This document shows, in pieces, positions 25,136-34,420 of a stretch of DNA of 46,357 nt. Positions within the stretch are counted from its first letter, which is position 1; the number at the start of each line of letters is the position of its first letter. The DNA comes from an uncultured Granulosicoccaceae bacterium (lineage in GTDB: Bacteria > Pseudomonadota > Gammaproteobacteria > Granulosicoccales > Granulosicoccaceae), in NCBI GenBank assembly GCA_937957915.1, contig CALGNZ010000074.1, positions 1 to 46,357 of the forward strand. Reading direction: 5' to 3'. A model generated the notes under the pieces. That model searched no databases. It was not told where the DNA came from and worked only from the letters and a program-made list of their open reading frames with translations. A program made the position numbers and the translations under genes.

Positions 25136-25891
25136 ATGCGTACGCTGATTGTCTCTGATCTGCACCTGCAAGCCAAACGTCCTGAACTGACGACGCTCGC
25201 AATTTCCCTGTTTGAGCACGTTGCATCAGATTGCGATCAACTGTTTATTATCGGTGACCTGTTTGAGTACTGGATCGGTGATGACGCCTGCGACAACATC
25301 GCCACTGAACTCGCAGGCTATTTACGAAGCCTGACAAACAAAAACGTAAAGCTGTTTTTTATGCATGGCAATCGCGACTTCCTGCTCGGTGAAGACTATG
25401 TGCAGGACATTGGCGGCACGCTGTTGAGAGAGGACATTTACATTACCCCTCTTGGCGGTGTGCCAACCATGCTCATGCATGGTGACACTTTGTGTACCGA
25501 TGACACCCAGTATCAATTCTACCGGCGTATGGTGCGCAATCCTGACTGGCAGGCAGACTTTCTGGCTAAAACAGTCAGCGAACGAGAAGCCACCGCGCGA
25601 ATGATACGCAGCACCAGTAAAGCACATGGCAACAGGCAACATCGCGAAGGCATAGCTGACATCAATGAGGAGACATTCGCTGACACTGTCAGTGAATACG
25701 ATGTTGCGCGAGTAATACACGGCCACACCCACAGACCTGCTGCACATCAACATACGATACAGGGTAAGTCAATCGAGCGGCTGGTACTTGGCGACTGGCA
25801 CTCTGATCACGCAATCGTTGCGGTGTGCGATGATAGCCGCTGCGATCTGGTCAAGTGGAATGGACGGGAGATCTCAGAGGCATTTACGTAG
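25136..25891 (+). CDS. lpxH: UDP-2,3-diacylglucosamine diphosphatase
   Basis: A 251-residue calcineurin-type phosphoesterase of lipid A synthesis, cleaving UDP-2,3-diacylglucosamine to lipid X. Metal ligands are visible: Asp8 and His10 in SDLHL, Asp41 in IGDLFEYWIGDD, Asn79 in HGNRDFLLG, His115 in MLMHGDTLC and His195/His197 in HGHTHRP. The YWIGDD segment separates LpxH from other phosphoesterases. ATG at 25136 gives the family N-terminus MRTLIVSDLHL; the frame is open further up but overlaps ppiB. Confidence 0.96.
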   Translation: MRTLIVSDLHLQAKRPELTTLAISLFEHVASDCDQLFIIGDLFEYWIGDDACDNIATELAGYLRSLTNKNVKLFFMHGNRDFLLGEDYVQDIGGTLLREDIYITPLGGVPTMLMHGDTLCTDDTQYQFYRRMVRNPDWQADFLAKTVSEREATARMIRSTSKAHGNRQHREGIADINEETFADTVSEYDVARVIHGHTHRPAAHQHTIQGKSIERLVLGDWHSDHAIVAVCDDSRCDLVKWNGREISEAFT

Positions 25892-25933
25892 GCACCATTT
25901 AACCGACTGCATTTTGCTTAGTTCCCTATCCAG

Positions 25934-25989
25934 AACACGGGTACCTGAACACGGGGTCCAAAACACGGGGTCCAAAACACGGGTACTGC
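25934..25989. repeat. Tandem repeat, 4 x 14 bp, between lpxH and the DUF455 gene
   Basis: Four exact-length units: AACACGGGTACCTG (25934), AACACGGGGTCCAA (25948), AACACGGGGTCCAA (25962) and AACACGGGTACTGC (25976). Units 2 and 3 are identical; all share AACACGGG. The array lies in the 140-bp gap between two convergent genes, and has no spacers, so it is not a CRISPR. Confidence 0.9.
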
Positions 25990-26031
25990 GTGTCAGCGAC
26001 GGTATTTTAAAGCGTGTTACTAAACCACAGG

Positions 26032-26892
26032 CTACGACGTCTGCATCGGCGCCGGCACCTTTTGCTCGAGTAGCTGGTTTTTAAATTCCAGCTCGAGTTC
26101 GGCGATCTCGGCTAATTCTGCGTCGGTAAATCCGGCCTGCAAGCGTGCTGATCGATTAAACGGCCCGCGCAATGCGATACGTCCGTGTTTGCGCAACAAC
26201 ACGCTGAAAGTCTGTAGTGCATCGAGGCCTCTCTGCTCACACAGTGTTTTAAACCAGCGATTGCCTATTCGTACATGATCAACTTCCTCTGCCAGTATCC
26301 GCTGCAAAATGGCAACCGTAGCGGTATCTCCAACACCCGATAATTTGGTGATCATAGCGGGCGTTACATCCAGCCCTCGGGCCTCGAGTACCCGTGGGAC
26401 CAAAGCCATTCTGACCATAACATCGTAATCGGTTTCAACCGCCATAGACCACATGCCACCGTGTGCCGGAAGATCCCCGTACTGACTCGATAATTCATGT
26501 AATCGATTGTTCAACAGCGAGAAGTGAACCGCCTCTTCACTGGCAACGCGAATCCAGTCGCGATAGTAGTCCGGTGGCATGTTGCGGAAACGATAAATAG
26601 CATCGAGCGCCAGGTTGACCGCATTAAATTCGATGTGCGCTATGGCGTGAATTAAACCGACTCGACCGGCCACACTACCCAGCCTGCGCCTGGGTACCTG
26701 TGTTGGATGAACCAGTACAGGAACACAGGGTCTGCCCGGATCCGGCACAGCCTCAACCGTTACCCGGCTTGAATCACAGGCAAAGTGATCACTATTGATA
26801 AGCTGTGAAAGTTTTGCGACCTTCGACTGCTTCAGAGAAAAGTTGCAGCAACGCAGCGCCTGCAACGCCATTTCAAAGATATCATTCGTCAT
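26032..26892 (-). CDS. DUF455 ferritin-like protein
   Basis: A 286-residue helical protein of the DUF455 family in the ferritin-like superfamily, related to the tRNA hydroxylase MiaE. Candidate di-iron ligands lie in AHIEFNAVNL (Glu88), SEEAVHF (Glu120, His123), VLEARG (Glu170) and AEEVDHVRIG (Glu203, His206), the E, ExxH, E, ExxH pattern. The reaction is unknown. Its ATG overlaps the recO stop region by 4 bases (ATGA), so the two are one operon. In Pseudomonas the gene after recO is pdxJ, so this is a lineage-specific arrangement. Confidence 0.85.
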   Translation of the reverse strand: MTNDIFEMALQALRCCNFSLKQSKVAKLSQLINSDHFACDSSRVTVEAVPDPGRPCVPVLVHPTQVPRRRLGSVAGRVGLIHAIAHIEFNAVNLALDAIYRFRNMPPDYYRDWIRVASEEAVHFSLLNNRLHELSSQYGDLPAHGGMWSMAVETDYDVMVRMALVPRVLEARGLDVTPAMITKLSGVGDTATVAILQRILAEEVDHVRIGNRWFKTLCEQRGLDALQTFSVLLRKHGRIALRGPFNRSARLQAGFTDAELAEIAELELEFKNQLLEQKVPAPMQTS

Positions 26893-27662
26893 GTGTGGCT
26901 ACCTGACTTCTCCAGCCTGCTGTAGCTGTTAAACAGTGTTCGCGATACCAACTCTCGACCATCGAGTTGATAGTGAATCAACAGCCGCATCAGATCACGT
27001 GCTTCACGCAGACTGACCGGGTTATCAAAACTACCGGTAGCAAGGTCGAGCAGCGTTTGCCCGCACAACTGCAGGCCCTGCTGCCGCTTTGTCATTGGGC
27101 CTTCTAGATTGGCGTTATCATCATCGGAGTGACTACCGATTGCGTATGGCCCTTCCGGCACACGGTAGCGATACATCGTGTCTTTGTCGATACACTCACC
27201 GGTTGCATAGTCGTGGTCCAGCAGTGGTTCGTAACCAATTTGCACCAGCAACTCCAGCTCGAATTGTCTCAATACGGCATTGCGGCGCGCAGGGTCATCA
27301 AGTGCCGAGACAACCGACCAGTAATTTGCAAACAAGCCTGGCGCCGGATCATCTCTCGGCAGCAAATGATAGATCAGTTCATTAACATAGTATCCGCACG
27401 CCAGCGACTGTCCCTGCAGATGTATTGAATTTCCCGCTTCCTCAACCGCTGCAAGAACGGGCAACTCGCCGCGCCCGGCCCAGGATACATGCAGACTGCG
27501 AAAAGGTTGCAGCAGCAATGATTTTTTCGCTTTACCGGTTTTTACACCTCGGGCAAGTAACGAAACACGACCGTGCTCCGGTGTAAACAACTCGACAATC
27601 ATGCTGGTGTCACGGAACGCCCGTGTGTGAATGACATAGGCGGGCTGCAGTTGCTGCCTCAT
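26889..27662 (-). CDS. recO: DNA repair protein RecO
   Basis: A 257-residue RecO, which anneals single strands and with RecR loads RecA on SSB-coated DNA. The N-terminal OB fold is evident: AYVIHTRAFRDTSMIVELFTPEHGRVSLLARGVK, then FRSLHVSWAGRGELPVL. The helical second part has YYVNELIYHLLPRDDPAPGLFANY and FELELLVQIGYEP. The zinc-binding cysteines of some RecO proteins are not present. The ATG overlaps the stop of a small upstream frame by 4 bases and the DUF455 start overlaps the recO end in the same way. Confidence 0.94.
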   Translation of the reverse strand: MRQQLQPAYVIHTRAFRDTSMIVELFTPEHGRVSLLARGVKTGKAKKSLLLQPFRSLHVSWAGRGELPVLAAVEEAGNSIHLQGQSLACGYYVNELIYHLLPRDDPAPGLFANYWSVVSALDDPARRNAVLRQFELELLVQIGYEPLLDHDYATGECIDKDTMYRYRVPEGPYAIGSHSDDDNANLEGPMTKRQQGLQLCGQTLLDLATGSFDNPVSLREARDLMRLLIHYQLDGRELVSRTLFNSYSRLEKSGSHT

Positions 27663-27787
27663 TGCTGTTTGTCCTGTGGCAATCGCACAATCAGCACAAC
27701 AAAGATCAACGCAAAACAGTTATAAGTGGCGACAAGTCGACGCCGCGTAAAGAATACCGGATCACAACGAGCAGCCGCGGTGATCAT
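27659..27787 (-). CDS. Candidate 42-residue membrane microprotein between era and recO
   Basis: The 133-bp era-recO gap contains one ATG-started frame of 42 codons that starts 8 bases after the era stop and ends by ATGA overlap with recO. The predicted peptide has a polar N-terminus (MITAAARCDPVFF), a basic TRRR at 14-17 and then a hydrophobic stretch CFALIFVVLIV at 24-34, ending in PQDKQQ. That is what a single-pass, N-in membrane microprotein would look like. Era-rnc and recO-DUF455 use the same ATGA overlap, so tight coupling is the style of this operon. No homologue is recognised and there is only a weak ribosome-binding site (GAG about 9 bases upstream). Confidence 0.42.
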   Translation of the reverse strand: MITAAARCDPVFFTRRRLVATYNCFALIFVVLIVRLPQDKQQ

Positions 27788-27795
27788 ACAAAAGC

Positions 27796-28686
27796 TCAGT
27801 CAGTCTCGTAGCCAAGGCTTCGAATCATGTTGGCATCATCGGACCAGCCATCCTTGACTTTAACCCACAGGTTGAGATGAACCTTGCGATCAAACATCAG
27901 CTGCATCTCCTTTCTGGCGCGACTCCCCATTTCCTTGAGCCCCGACCCGCCCTTGCCGATGACAATGGATTTCTGGCTTTGCTTTTCAACCCAGATCACG
28001 GCAGACACACTAAGCATCTTACCGCTGTCTTCAAACTGCTCTATTTCGACACTGATTGAGTAAGGTAACTCCTGCGACAGGAAGCGCGTAAGTTGCTCAC
28101 GAACCAGTTCAGAGGCAAGGAAGCGCGATGAACGATCGGTAAACGAATCTTCATCATAAATGAAATCAGTTTCCGGCAGCAGCTGTTCGATCTGCGTTTG
28201 CAGGGCATCGAGGTTGTGACCTTTACTGGCGCTCAGAGGAATAACAGCATGTGCGTGTTCGGTGACTGACAATTGCTGCAGCCACGGCAACAGCTTTTCC
28301 TTTGGCGTGACCCGATCAACTTTATTCACCACCAGGATCCACGGACGCTCTTGCCTTTGCACGATCTCAAAAGCCATTTGATCGTCTTCCGTCCACGTCA
28401 GAGCCTGCACCACCAACAACAATACATCGGCACCAGTGGTTGCCGACGAAGCGGTTTTATTCAGTACCCTGTTTAAGGTTCGCTTACCGCCGCCGTGGAT
28501 GCCCGGTGTGTCGATATAAATAAACTGTGTTTCGTCGCGCGTGTTGATACCTAAAACCGCGTGGCGTGTGGTCTGTGGCTTGTGCGCCGTAATGCTTAGT
28601 TTCTGACCAATCAGACGATTCAGCAACGTGGATTTACCCACGTTAGGCCGACCGGCAATTGCAATGGTGCCACATCGTTTGGTCAT
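27796..28686 (-). CDS. era: GTPase Era
   Basis: A 296-residue GTPase that binds 16S rRNA and helps mature the 30S subunit. G1 is GRPNVGKST at 12-20, G3 is DTPG, G4 is NKVD near 122-125, and the C-terminal KH domain has the VIGKGGSGLKEMG loop. QTTRHAVLGI gives the Era switch I. The last base pairs of rnc overlap the era ATG by 4 (ATGA), the standard rnc-era coupling. Confidence 0.97.
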   Translation of the reverse strand: MTKRCGTIAIAGRPNVGKSTLLNRLIGQKLSITAHKPQTTRHAVLGINTRDETQFIYIDTPGIHGGGKRTLNRVLNKTASSATTGADVLLLVVQALTWTEDDQMAFEIVQRQERPWILVVNKVDRVTPKEKLLPWLQQLSVTEHAHAVIPLSASKGHNLDALQTQIEQLLPETDFIYDEDSFTDRSSRFLASELVREQLTRFLSQELPYSISVEIEQFEDSGKMLSVSAVIWVEKQSQKSIVIGKGGSGLKEMGSRARKEMQLMFDRKVHLNLWVKVKDGWSDDANMIRSLGYETD

Positions 28687-29387
28687 GCGTCGCTCGTCTT
28701 GATCGCTTTAGTGCTCCCGATCAGTTGTTCAAGAACCCTGTCGGCTGCAGCCTGCTCTGCACGACGCCGGCTGGAACCGATAGCAGATGACTCAATCGAC
28801 AAACTGGCCACGCGACAGATCACCGTGAACTCACGTTGATGGGCTTCGCCTCTGGTGCCGGACAACTCATAGTCCGGAATAGGAATTTTCCGACTTTGCA
28901 AATGCTCCTGCAATCGGCTCTTGGCGTCTTTTTGAGGCTCATCGGGCGGCAGATTCGCCAACCGCTCGCGGTAGAGATGACGAATCAGCTCGGCAGCAGC
29001 CTCATAACCACCATCGATAAAGACCGCGCCGATAAGCGCTTCGATGGAATCAGCAAGTATGGAGCTGCGTTTAAAACCACCACTCTTCAACTCGCCGGAA
29101 CCGAGTTTTAGATGATCTCCAACACCTATGTCGCGGGCGATCTCAGCCAGTGTGGTGCCACGCACCAGAGTGGCACGCAGGCGGCTAAGCTGGCCCTCGT
29201 TGTAGTCGGGTCGCAATTGATAGATTTCTGATGCGATGACGAAATTCAACGCACCGTCTCCGAGAAACTCGAGTCGTTCGTTATTGCGCGACCCGGCACT
29301 GCGATGCGTCAGCGCTGCAGTCAGCAGCGCCGGATCGGAGAATTCATAGTTGAGTTGACTGGAGCTAAAACGTTGCGCTGTTTTCAA
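28683..29387 (-). CDS. rnc: Ribonuclease III
   Basis: A 234-residue RNase III that cuts double-stranded RNA in rRNA precursors. The signature NERLEFLGDGALNFVIA lies at 36-52, the second acidic cluster is DSIEALIGAVFIDGG around 110-124, and a double-stranded RNA-binding domain covers about 150-225 (DAKSRLQEHLQSR, GSSRRRAEQAAADRVLEQL). It is in the order lepA-lepB-DUF4845-rnc-era-recO. Confidence 0.97.
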   Translation of the reverse strand: MKTAQRFSSSQLNYEFSDPALLTAALTHRSAGSRNNERLEFLGDGALNFVIASEIYQLRPDYNEGQLSRLRATLVRGTTLAEIARDIGVGDHLKLGSGELKSGGFKRSSILADSIEALIGAVFIDGGYEAAAELIRHLYRERLANLPPDEPQKDAKSRLQEHLQSRKIPIPDYELSGTRGEAHQREFTVICRVASLSIESSAIGSSRRRAEQAAADRVLEQLIGSTKAIKTSDA

Positions 29388-29465
29388 ATTCTAGTGTGCT
29401 GGACCGTCAGCGGCTTTTAACGAAGATTAAGCCGGTTATGTCACAGCAAGGTTGCGTCGCACTAG

Positions 29466-29804
29466 CTAGTTAGTGAATTGCTCATCAAAGCCTGCGACGA
29501 TTTCCAGATTGTACATCAATTTGCGGCGCTCCTCATATTTGATATCGAGCACCAGATCACCATTGTTGTCGCGCGCAACTTTCACAATTTCGCCCGGATC
29601 GAGGTGATCCAGATCCTGCGCGTTGAACCGGCCTTTCAACTGCGCCATTATCTCGCGTTTCGGCTTGGATTTGAGTGCCGCGTCAGCAACCACATTCTGA
29701 GCAATTTGCTTGACCGCATAGTTGCTCATGTACACCGGCACCAGCTGCATGCCAGTCACCCCGACAACAAATACTATTGCCAATACACTCAGCCATTTGA
29801 TCAT
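29466..29804 (-). CDS. DUF4845 membrane-anchored protein
   Basis: A 112-residue protein with one N-terminal membrane segment (IKWLSVLAIVFVVGVTGMQLV) and a small soluble domain outside. Conserved position between lepB and rnc and the pattern PVYMSNYAVKQIAQNVV ... KSKPKREIMAQLKGRF ... LDIKYEERRKLMYNLEIVAGFD are typical of DUF4845. Its function is not established; location next to signal peptidase hints at envelope work. I start at ATG 29804, 11 bases after lepB, with GCAGAGAA before it; a longer frame to 29846 overlaps lepB. Confidence 0.85.
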   Translation of the reverse strand: MIKWLSVLAIVFVVGVTGMQLVPVYMSNYAVKQIAQNVVADAALKSKPKREIMAQLKGRFNAQDLDHLDPGEIVKVARDNNGDLVLDIKYEERRKLMYNLEIVAGFDEQFTN

Positions 29805-29815
29805 AGTTCTCTGCC

Positions 29816-30562
29816 CTAGTTTATGCCTTTGCCGATCCTGCTCCACTGTACGCCATCACCACTACCCCAATTGAAATGCATCCAGACCATGAATGCCTTT
29901 CCAACCAGATGGTCTTCAGGTACAAATCCCCAGAACCGACTATCGTTGCTGTTATCTCGGTTATCTCCCAAAGCAAAATACATTCCTTCGGGCACCTCTA
30001 CCTCCAGATCTCCACGGCGGGCACCGCTGGAGTTCAGAATTTGGTGAAGTAAGCCGTCAATATCTTCTTCAATCTGAATAAGATTTGAGTTGTCGTTATC
30101 AGGATCGTCATAGGGGCCCATCACCTGTTGCACGGCGGGCTCACCGTTAATAGTTAACTGCTTATTTTCGTATCGAATCAGGTCACCCGGAACACCCACA
30201 ATACGCTTGATGTAATCAAGCCGTGGTTCCCGCGGGAAGCGAAACACAGCAACGTCACCACGGTCAGGGGCGCCTGTGGCCAGAATCTTTTTGTGGACAA
30301 CCGGCAGACGCACGCCATAGGCAAACTTGTTGACCAGAATGAAGTCACCTATCAGCAAGGTCGGTTTCATAGAGCCGGACGGAATCCGGAAAGGCTCAAA
30401 GACGAAGGACCGTAACACCAGCACCAGCAGCAACAGCGGAAAAAACGATCTGGCGTACTCTACCGGCCAGCTATCAGGACGACTGACCAATGCACCGATC
30501 AGCCAGATCACTCCACAAGCCAGCGTGAACAACACAAGCAATAAAGAAAAATCGATATTCAT
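29816..30562 (-). CDS. lepB: Signal peptidase I
   Basis: A 248-residue type I signal peptidase that cleaves Sec and Tat signal peptides in the periplasm. Two membrane segments at about 5-26 and 40-52 precede the catalytic domain. Ser64 in RIPSGSMKPTL and Lys119 in YIKRIVGVPGD form the catalytic dyad; GDNRDNSNDSRFWGFVP is box E. It follows lepA by 18 bases. Confidence 0.97.
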   Translation of the reverse strand: MNIDFSLLLVLFTLACGVIWLIGALVSRPDSWPVEYARSFFPLLLLVLVLRSFVFEPFRIPSGSMKPTLLIGDFILVNKFAYGVRLPVVHKKILATGAPDRGDVAVFRFPREPRLDYIKRIVGVPGDLIRYENKQLTINGEPAVQQVMGPYDDPDNDNSNLIQIEEDIDGLLHQILNSSGARRGDLEVEVPEGMYFALGDNRDNSNDSRFWGFVPEDHLVGKAFMVWMHFNWGSGDGVQWSRIGKGIN

Positions 30563-30580
30563 AATTAAAAGGCGCTGCGC

Positions 30581-32389
30581 CTAACCCCCGGGCTTGTTAT
30601 CAACCTGCAACACCGCAAGAAACGCTTCCTGTGGAATTTCCACACTGCCAATCTGTTTCATGCGCCGTTTGCCGGCTTTTTGTTTTTCGAGTAACTTCTT
30701 TTTTCTTGTGATGTCGCCGCCGTAGCACTTGGCCGTCACGTTCTTGCGCAGCGCCTTAACATTGCTTCGCGCAATAATGTGCGTGCCTATGGCAGCCTGA
30801 ACCGCAACATCAAACATCTGCCGGGGTATCAGCTCTTTCATTTTTTCGACCAGCTCACGACCACGCGATTGTGATCTGTCACGGTGCACGATCACCGCTA
30901 AGGCATCTACCGTGTCGCTGTTAATCAGAATATCAACTTTCACCAGATCGGCCGCCTGAAACCGCAGGAAGCTATAGTCAAAGGACGCGTAGCCACGGCT
31001 AACCGACTTCAGCCGATCAAAAAAGTCCAGCACCACCTCACTCAAGGGCAATTCGTATGTCAACGCCACCTGACGCCCCATATACTGCATGTTTTTTTGC
31101 ACACCACGCTTTTCAATGCACAGGGTAATGACATCGCCCAGGTACTCTTGCGGCACCAGCACATTCGCCTGAATGATCGGCTCGCGTACTTCTTCAAGGA
31201 GGTTGGGTGCAAGCAACTGCGAGGGGTTGTGTATGTAGATCACCTCGCCCTGCGTACTCAATAATTCGTACACCACTGTTGGCGCGGTGGTTATCAGATC
31301 AAGATGGTACTCACGTTCCAGGCGCTCCTGCACAATTTCCATATGCAACATGCCAAGAAAGCCGCAGCGAAAGCCAAAGCCCAGCGCTGCCGATGTTTCC
31401 GGTTCATAGTGCAGTGAGGAATCGTTTAATCGCAGCTTCTGCAATGCATCACGAAAGGATTCGTAGTCATCGGAACTGACCGGATACAAGCCGGCAAAAA
31501 CTCTGGGCTGAACTTCCTGAAAGCCCTCTAGCGGCTCCTTGCACTGTGCGCTCTCGATAGTGATTGTGTCGCCCACACGTGCAGCGTCAATTTCTTTGAT
31601 ACCGGCTATGATATAGCCAACCTGCCCTGTCGCCAGCACTGGTTGCTCGTTGCGTTTGGGCGAGAAGACCCCGACCGAGTCAACCTGAAAGGTTCTACCG
31701 TTCGACATGATGCGGATTTTGTCGCGCTTCTTTAATGAACCACTGACAATACGCACCAGCGTGACAACGCCAACGAAGTTGTCAAACCACGAATCGATAA
31801 TCAACGCCTGCAATGGCGCATCGGCATCGCCAATGGGGGGCGGTACGCGTTCGACCAGCATCTCCAGCACCTCGGCGATACCCTCACCGGTCTTGGCACT
31901 GCAGTGAACAGCGTCGTGCGCCTCAATACCTATGATTTCTTCTATTTCGTCTACCACCCGCTCCGGGTCTGAGGCAGGCAGATCGATCTTGTTCAGTACC
32001 GGTATAACTTCAAGATCCTGCTCGATGGCGGTATAACAATTGGCGACACTTTGCGCTTCCACCCCTTGCGAAGCATCTACTACCAGCAGCGCGCCTTCAC
32101 ACGCCGACAATGATCTGGAAACCTCGTAAGAAAAATCGACGTGGCCAGGCGTATCAATGAAATTCAGCTGATAGGTCTCTCCGTTATTCGCGGTGTATTC
32201 AAGGGATACAGACTGCGCCTTGATGGTAATTCCACGTTCGCGCTCCAGATCCATTGAATCAAGCACCTGCGCTGACATTTCTCTGTCAGCCAGGCCACCA
32301 CAATGCTGGATAAAACGATCAGCGATCGTTGATTTGCCATGATCGATATGCGCAATGATGGAAAAATTTCTTATGTTTGATTGCTGCAT
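30581..32389 (-). CDS. lepA: Elongation factor 4 (LepA)
   Basis: A 602-residue translational GTPase. G1 is AHIDHGKST at 13-21, then RGITIKAQ (switch I), DTPGHVDF (G3), NKIDLP (G4) and SAKTG (G5). The LepA-specific C-terminal domain ends in [28 protein letters not shown], read in pieces, and the protein has standard length. It acts on the ribosome, in initiation or back-translocation. Its ATG lies inside the end of the upstream glutaredoxin-like gene (19-base overlap). Confidence 0.98.
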   Translation of the reverse strand: MQQSNIRNFSIIAHIDHGKSTIADRFIQHCGGLADREMSAQVLDSMDLERERGITIKAQSVSLEYTANNGETYQLNFIDTPGHVDFSYEVSRSLSACEGALLVVDASQGVEAQSVANCYTAIEQDLEVIPVLNKIDLPASDPERVVDEIEEIIGIEAHDAVHCSAKTGEGIAEVLEMLVERVPPPIGDADAPLQALIIDSWFDNFVGVVTLVRIVSGSLKKRDKIRIMSNGRTFQVDSVGVFSPKRNEQPVLATGQVGYIIAGIKEIDAARVGDTITIESAQCKEPLEGFQEVQPRVFAGLYPVSSDDYESFRDALQKLRLNDSSLHYEPETSAALGFGFRCGFLGMLHMEIVQERLEREYHLDLITTAPTVVYELLSTQGEVIYIHNPSQLLAPNLLEEVREPIIQANVLVPQEYLGDVITLCIEKRGVQKNMQYMGRQVALTYELPLSEVVLDFFDRLKSVSRGYASFDYSFLRFQAADLVKVDILINSDTVDALAVIVHRDRSQSRGRELVEKMKELIPRQMFDVAVQAAIGTHIIARSNVKALRKNVTAKCYGGDITRKKKLLEKQKAGKRRMKQIGSVEIPQEAFLAVLQVDNKPGG

Positions 32390-32625
32390 AAGTTAACGCG
32401 TTGCTCCGGGTCAACGACCTGTTGTAGTGCCTCAAGGTCCAGAAAATGGCGGCAGATTTCTACGCCGCGTAGGGTTAATACCGGCACCGCATCGTTGTAT
32501 TGCTTAACCAGAGCAGGATGATCATCAATATCGATCACCCGCACGGTGTAGGCCATATCAGTTTGAAACTCACGCAGCAGTTGCAGCATGTCTTCGCACA
32601 GATGGCACCCATAACGACTGTACAC
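32371..32625 (-). CDS. Glutaredoxin-like (DUF836) protein
   Basis: An 84-residue thioredoxin-fold protein with the redox pair CHLC at 7-10 in [12 protein letters not shown], the conserved cis-Pro in AVPVL around residue 48 and a short C-terminal helix. DUF836 proteins of this type are small disulfide carriers of unknown target. The start is a GTG at 32625; the frame is open 15-30 codons upstream (VELEV just before) without a better start, and a CTG two codons up would restore the first beta strand. It lies between degQ and lepA and overlaps lepA by 19 bases, so it is part of the envelope-stress and secretion operon. Confidence 0.8.
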   Translation of the reverse strand: MYSRYGCHLCEDMLQLLREFQTDMAYTVRVIDIDDHPALVKQYNDAVPVLTLRGVEICRHFLDLEALQQVVDPEQRVNLCSNQT

Positions 32626-32694
32626 TTCCAGCTCGACAGGTGATTGTCGCGATGAGTCCTTAATCAGTTTACTCGATTGGATAAATTATTACTG

Positions 32695-34128
32695 CTACTC
32701 GACAGTAAGGGCCAGAAAGATCGGACCCTGCGCTCGCTGAACCAGCACAGCGATCGACGATCCATCGGCTACACCATCCATTGCCTTGTCGAAGTCTTCT
32801 ACAGTTTCAATGTGCGCGCTATCGATCATTGTCAGTACATCGCCCTCTCTGATACCCGCCATTCTGGCAGGCCCCTCGCCAACTTTTGCGACAACAACCC
32901 CTTCACCGGCATCGAGAGACAATGCTGAACGCAACTCATCATCAACCGGCGCTACTTCAATACCCAGTTTATTACTGGTTTTTGCCGTTTCCGGCTTATC
33001 GCGGCTGGCTAATTCCTCAGACCCGGGAAGCTCACCAATCAGTACTTCGAACTTTACAGATTCGCCCTTGCGAATGACTTCAACGTCAGCGCTTTTATTG
33101 GCGCGAACCTGCCCCACAAGCGGTGGCAGCGAGCTCGACTTGTCGACGTACTGACCATTGAAAGAAACAATAATGTCACCCACTTCAAGACTCGAATTGG
33201 CAGCCGGACTCTCCGGCAGAATACGAGAAATCAAAGCACCGTGTGCGGTTTTCATCTCGAACGATTCAGCAAGTTCGCGGGTAACTTCCTGAATGATCAC
33301 TCCAAGCCAGCCGCGCGATACTTTGCCGTTGTCTTTGAGTTGATCAGCGATGTCTATAGCCATTTCTATGGGGATAGAAAAAGACAAACCCATGAACCCA
33401 CCGGTACGGCTGTAGATTTGCGAGTTAATACCCACTACTTCGCCTTCGAGGTTAAACAGCGGCCCGCCCGAGTTACCTGGATTGATCGCCACATCAGTCT
33501 GAATGAATGGCACGTAATTTTCCCGGGGCAATGAGCGCCCGGTGGCACTGACGATACCGGCAGTGACTGAGAAATCAAAACCAAATGGTGAGCCGATGGC
33601 CAGTACCCACTCACCGACTTTCAGCTCACTGGATTTACCAATTGTTGCTGCGGGCAAACCGGATGCATCGATCTTCAGTACAGCAACATCGCTTCGGGCA
33701 TCTTTGCCGACCAACTCGGCCACAAACTGACGGCGGTCGTGCAGTCGCACAATAATTTCTTCAGCGCCGTCCACCACGTGGTTATTGGTCAATACATATC
33801 CATCGTCGGAGACGATAAAACCCGATCCGAGCGAATCAGAGTCAAACTGCTGCGGTTGAAAGCGCTGTTCATTAAATCCCGGGGATTGCTCTTCCAGAAA
33901 TTTGCGGAAAAATTCGCCAAAAGGAGAATCATCAAGCTGCGGCATATCACTACCGCCACCCGCCGTCGGTTTCTTGCCATTGGTTGTGCTGATATTGACG
34001 ACAGACTTGTGATTGTTCTCAACCAGTTCGGTAAAGTCAGGCAGATCCGCAAACACCGAATGACTGAGCAGAATCAGAGCGCACGCAAGTACGAATCTCC
34101 CGAAACATCTATGCAACCAGTGAATCAT
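32695..34128 (-). CDS. degQ: Periplasmic serine protease DegQ/DegP (MucD)
   Basis: A 477-residue HtrA protease. A signal peptide covers residues 1-27 (cut after VFA). The trypsin-like domain carries His117 in NNHVVDGA, Asp147 in RSDVAVLKI and Ser220 in NPGNSGGPLF. Two PDZ domains follow, about 258-370 and 385-475. It degrades or refolds misfolded envelope proteins. Position after rpoE-mucA-mucB-rseC corresponds to mucD of Pseudomonas, where it restrains sigma-E activation. ATG at 34128 is preceded by GGAG 7 bases upstream. A perfect TATAAT (minus strand, 34286-34281) in the 292-bp upstream gap could serve an internal promoter, but its -35 is poor. Confidence 0.95.
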   Translation of the reverse strand: MIHWLHRCFGRFVLACALILLSHSVFADLPDFTELVENNHKSVVNISTTNGKKPTAGGGSDMPQLDDSPFGEFFRKFLEEQSPGFNEQRFQPQQFDSDSLGSGFIVSDDGYVLTNNHVVDGAEEIIVRLHDRRQFVAELVGKDARSDVAVLKIDASGLPAATIGKSSELKVGEWVLAIGSPFGFDFSVTAGIVSATGRSLPRENYVPFIQTDVAINPGNSGGPLFNLEGEVVGINSQIYSRTGGFMGLSFSIPIEMAIDIADQLKDNGKVSRGWLGVIIQEVTRELAESFEMKTAHGALISRILPESPAANSSLEVGDIIVSFNGQYVDKSSSLPPLVGQVRANKSADVEVIRKGESVKFEVLIGELPGSEELASRDKPETAKTSNKLGIEVAPVDDELRSALSLDAGEGVVVAKVGEGPARMAGIREGDVLTMIDSAHIETVEDFDKAMDGVADGSSIAVLVQRAQGPIFLALTVE

Positions 34129-34420
34129 GATTTTCTCCGAAATTTTTCGGCCATCGTCCAAGTCGATTAACAGCCACTTACCAGACCAACTGTTCTATGT
34201 ACGCGTCAGCCCTGTCAACGTGTCACAGCTATCATCACACGACTGCTGGTGAGCCCCGTGACTTATTGCCACAACCCATGATTATACAAACCAATTACCA
34301 AAGCCTGATCAGTTACAGCTGTTTCACGATCCTGACACCTGCCACTCGATCAGGCAGCATCAACAGATTACCGTGTCACGAAAGATCTGAGTCTGGGGAA
34401 TCTGGCAGAGAGCCCGCCGT

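Noticed and set aside
25934..25989. Possible CRISPR array
   Set aside because: Units of 14 bp are directly adjacent with no spacers and there are no cas genes in the window.
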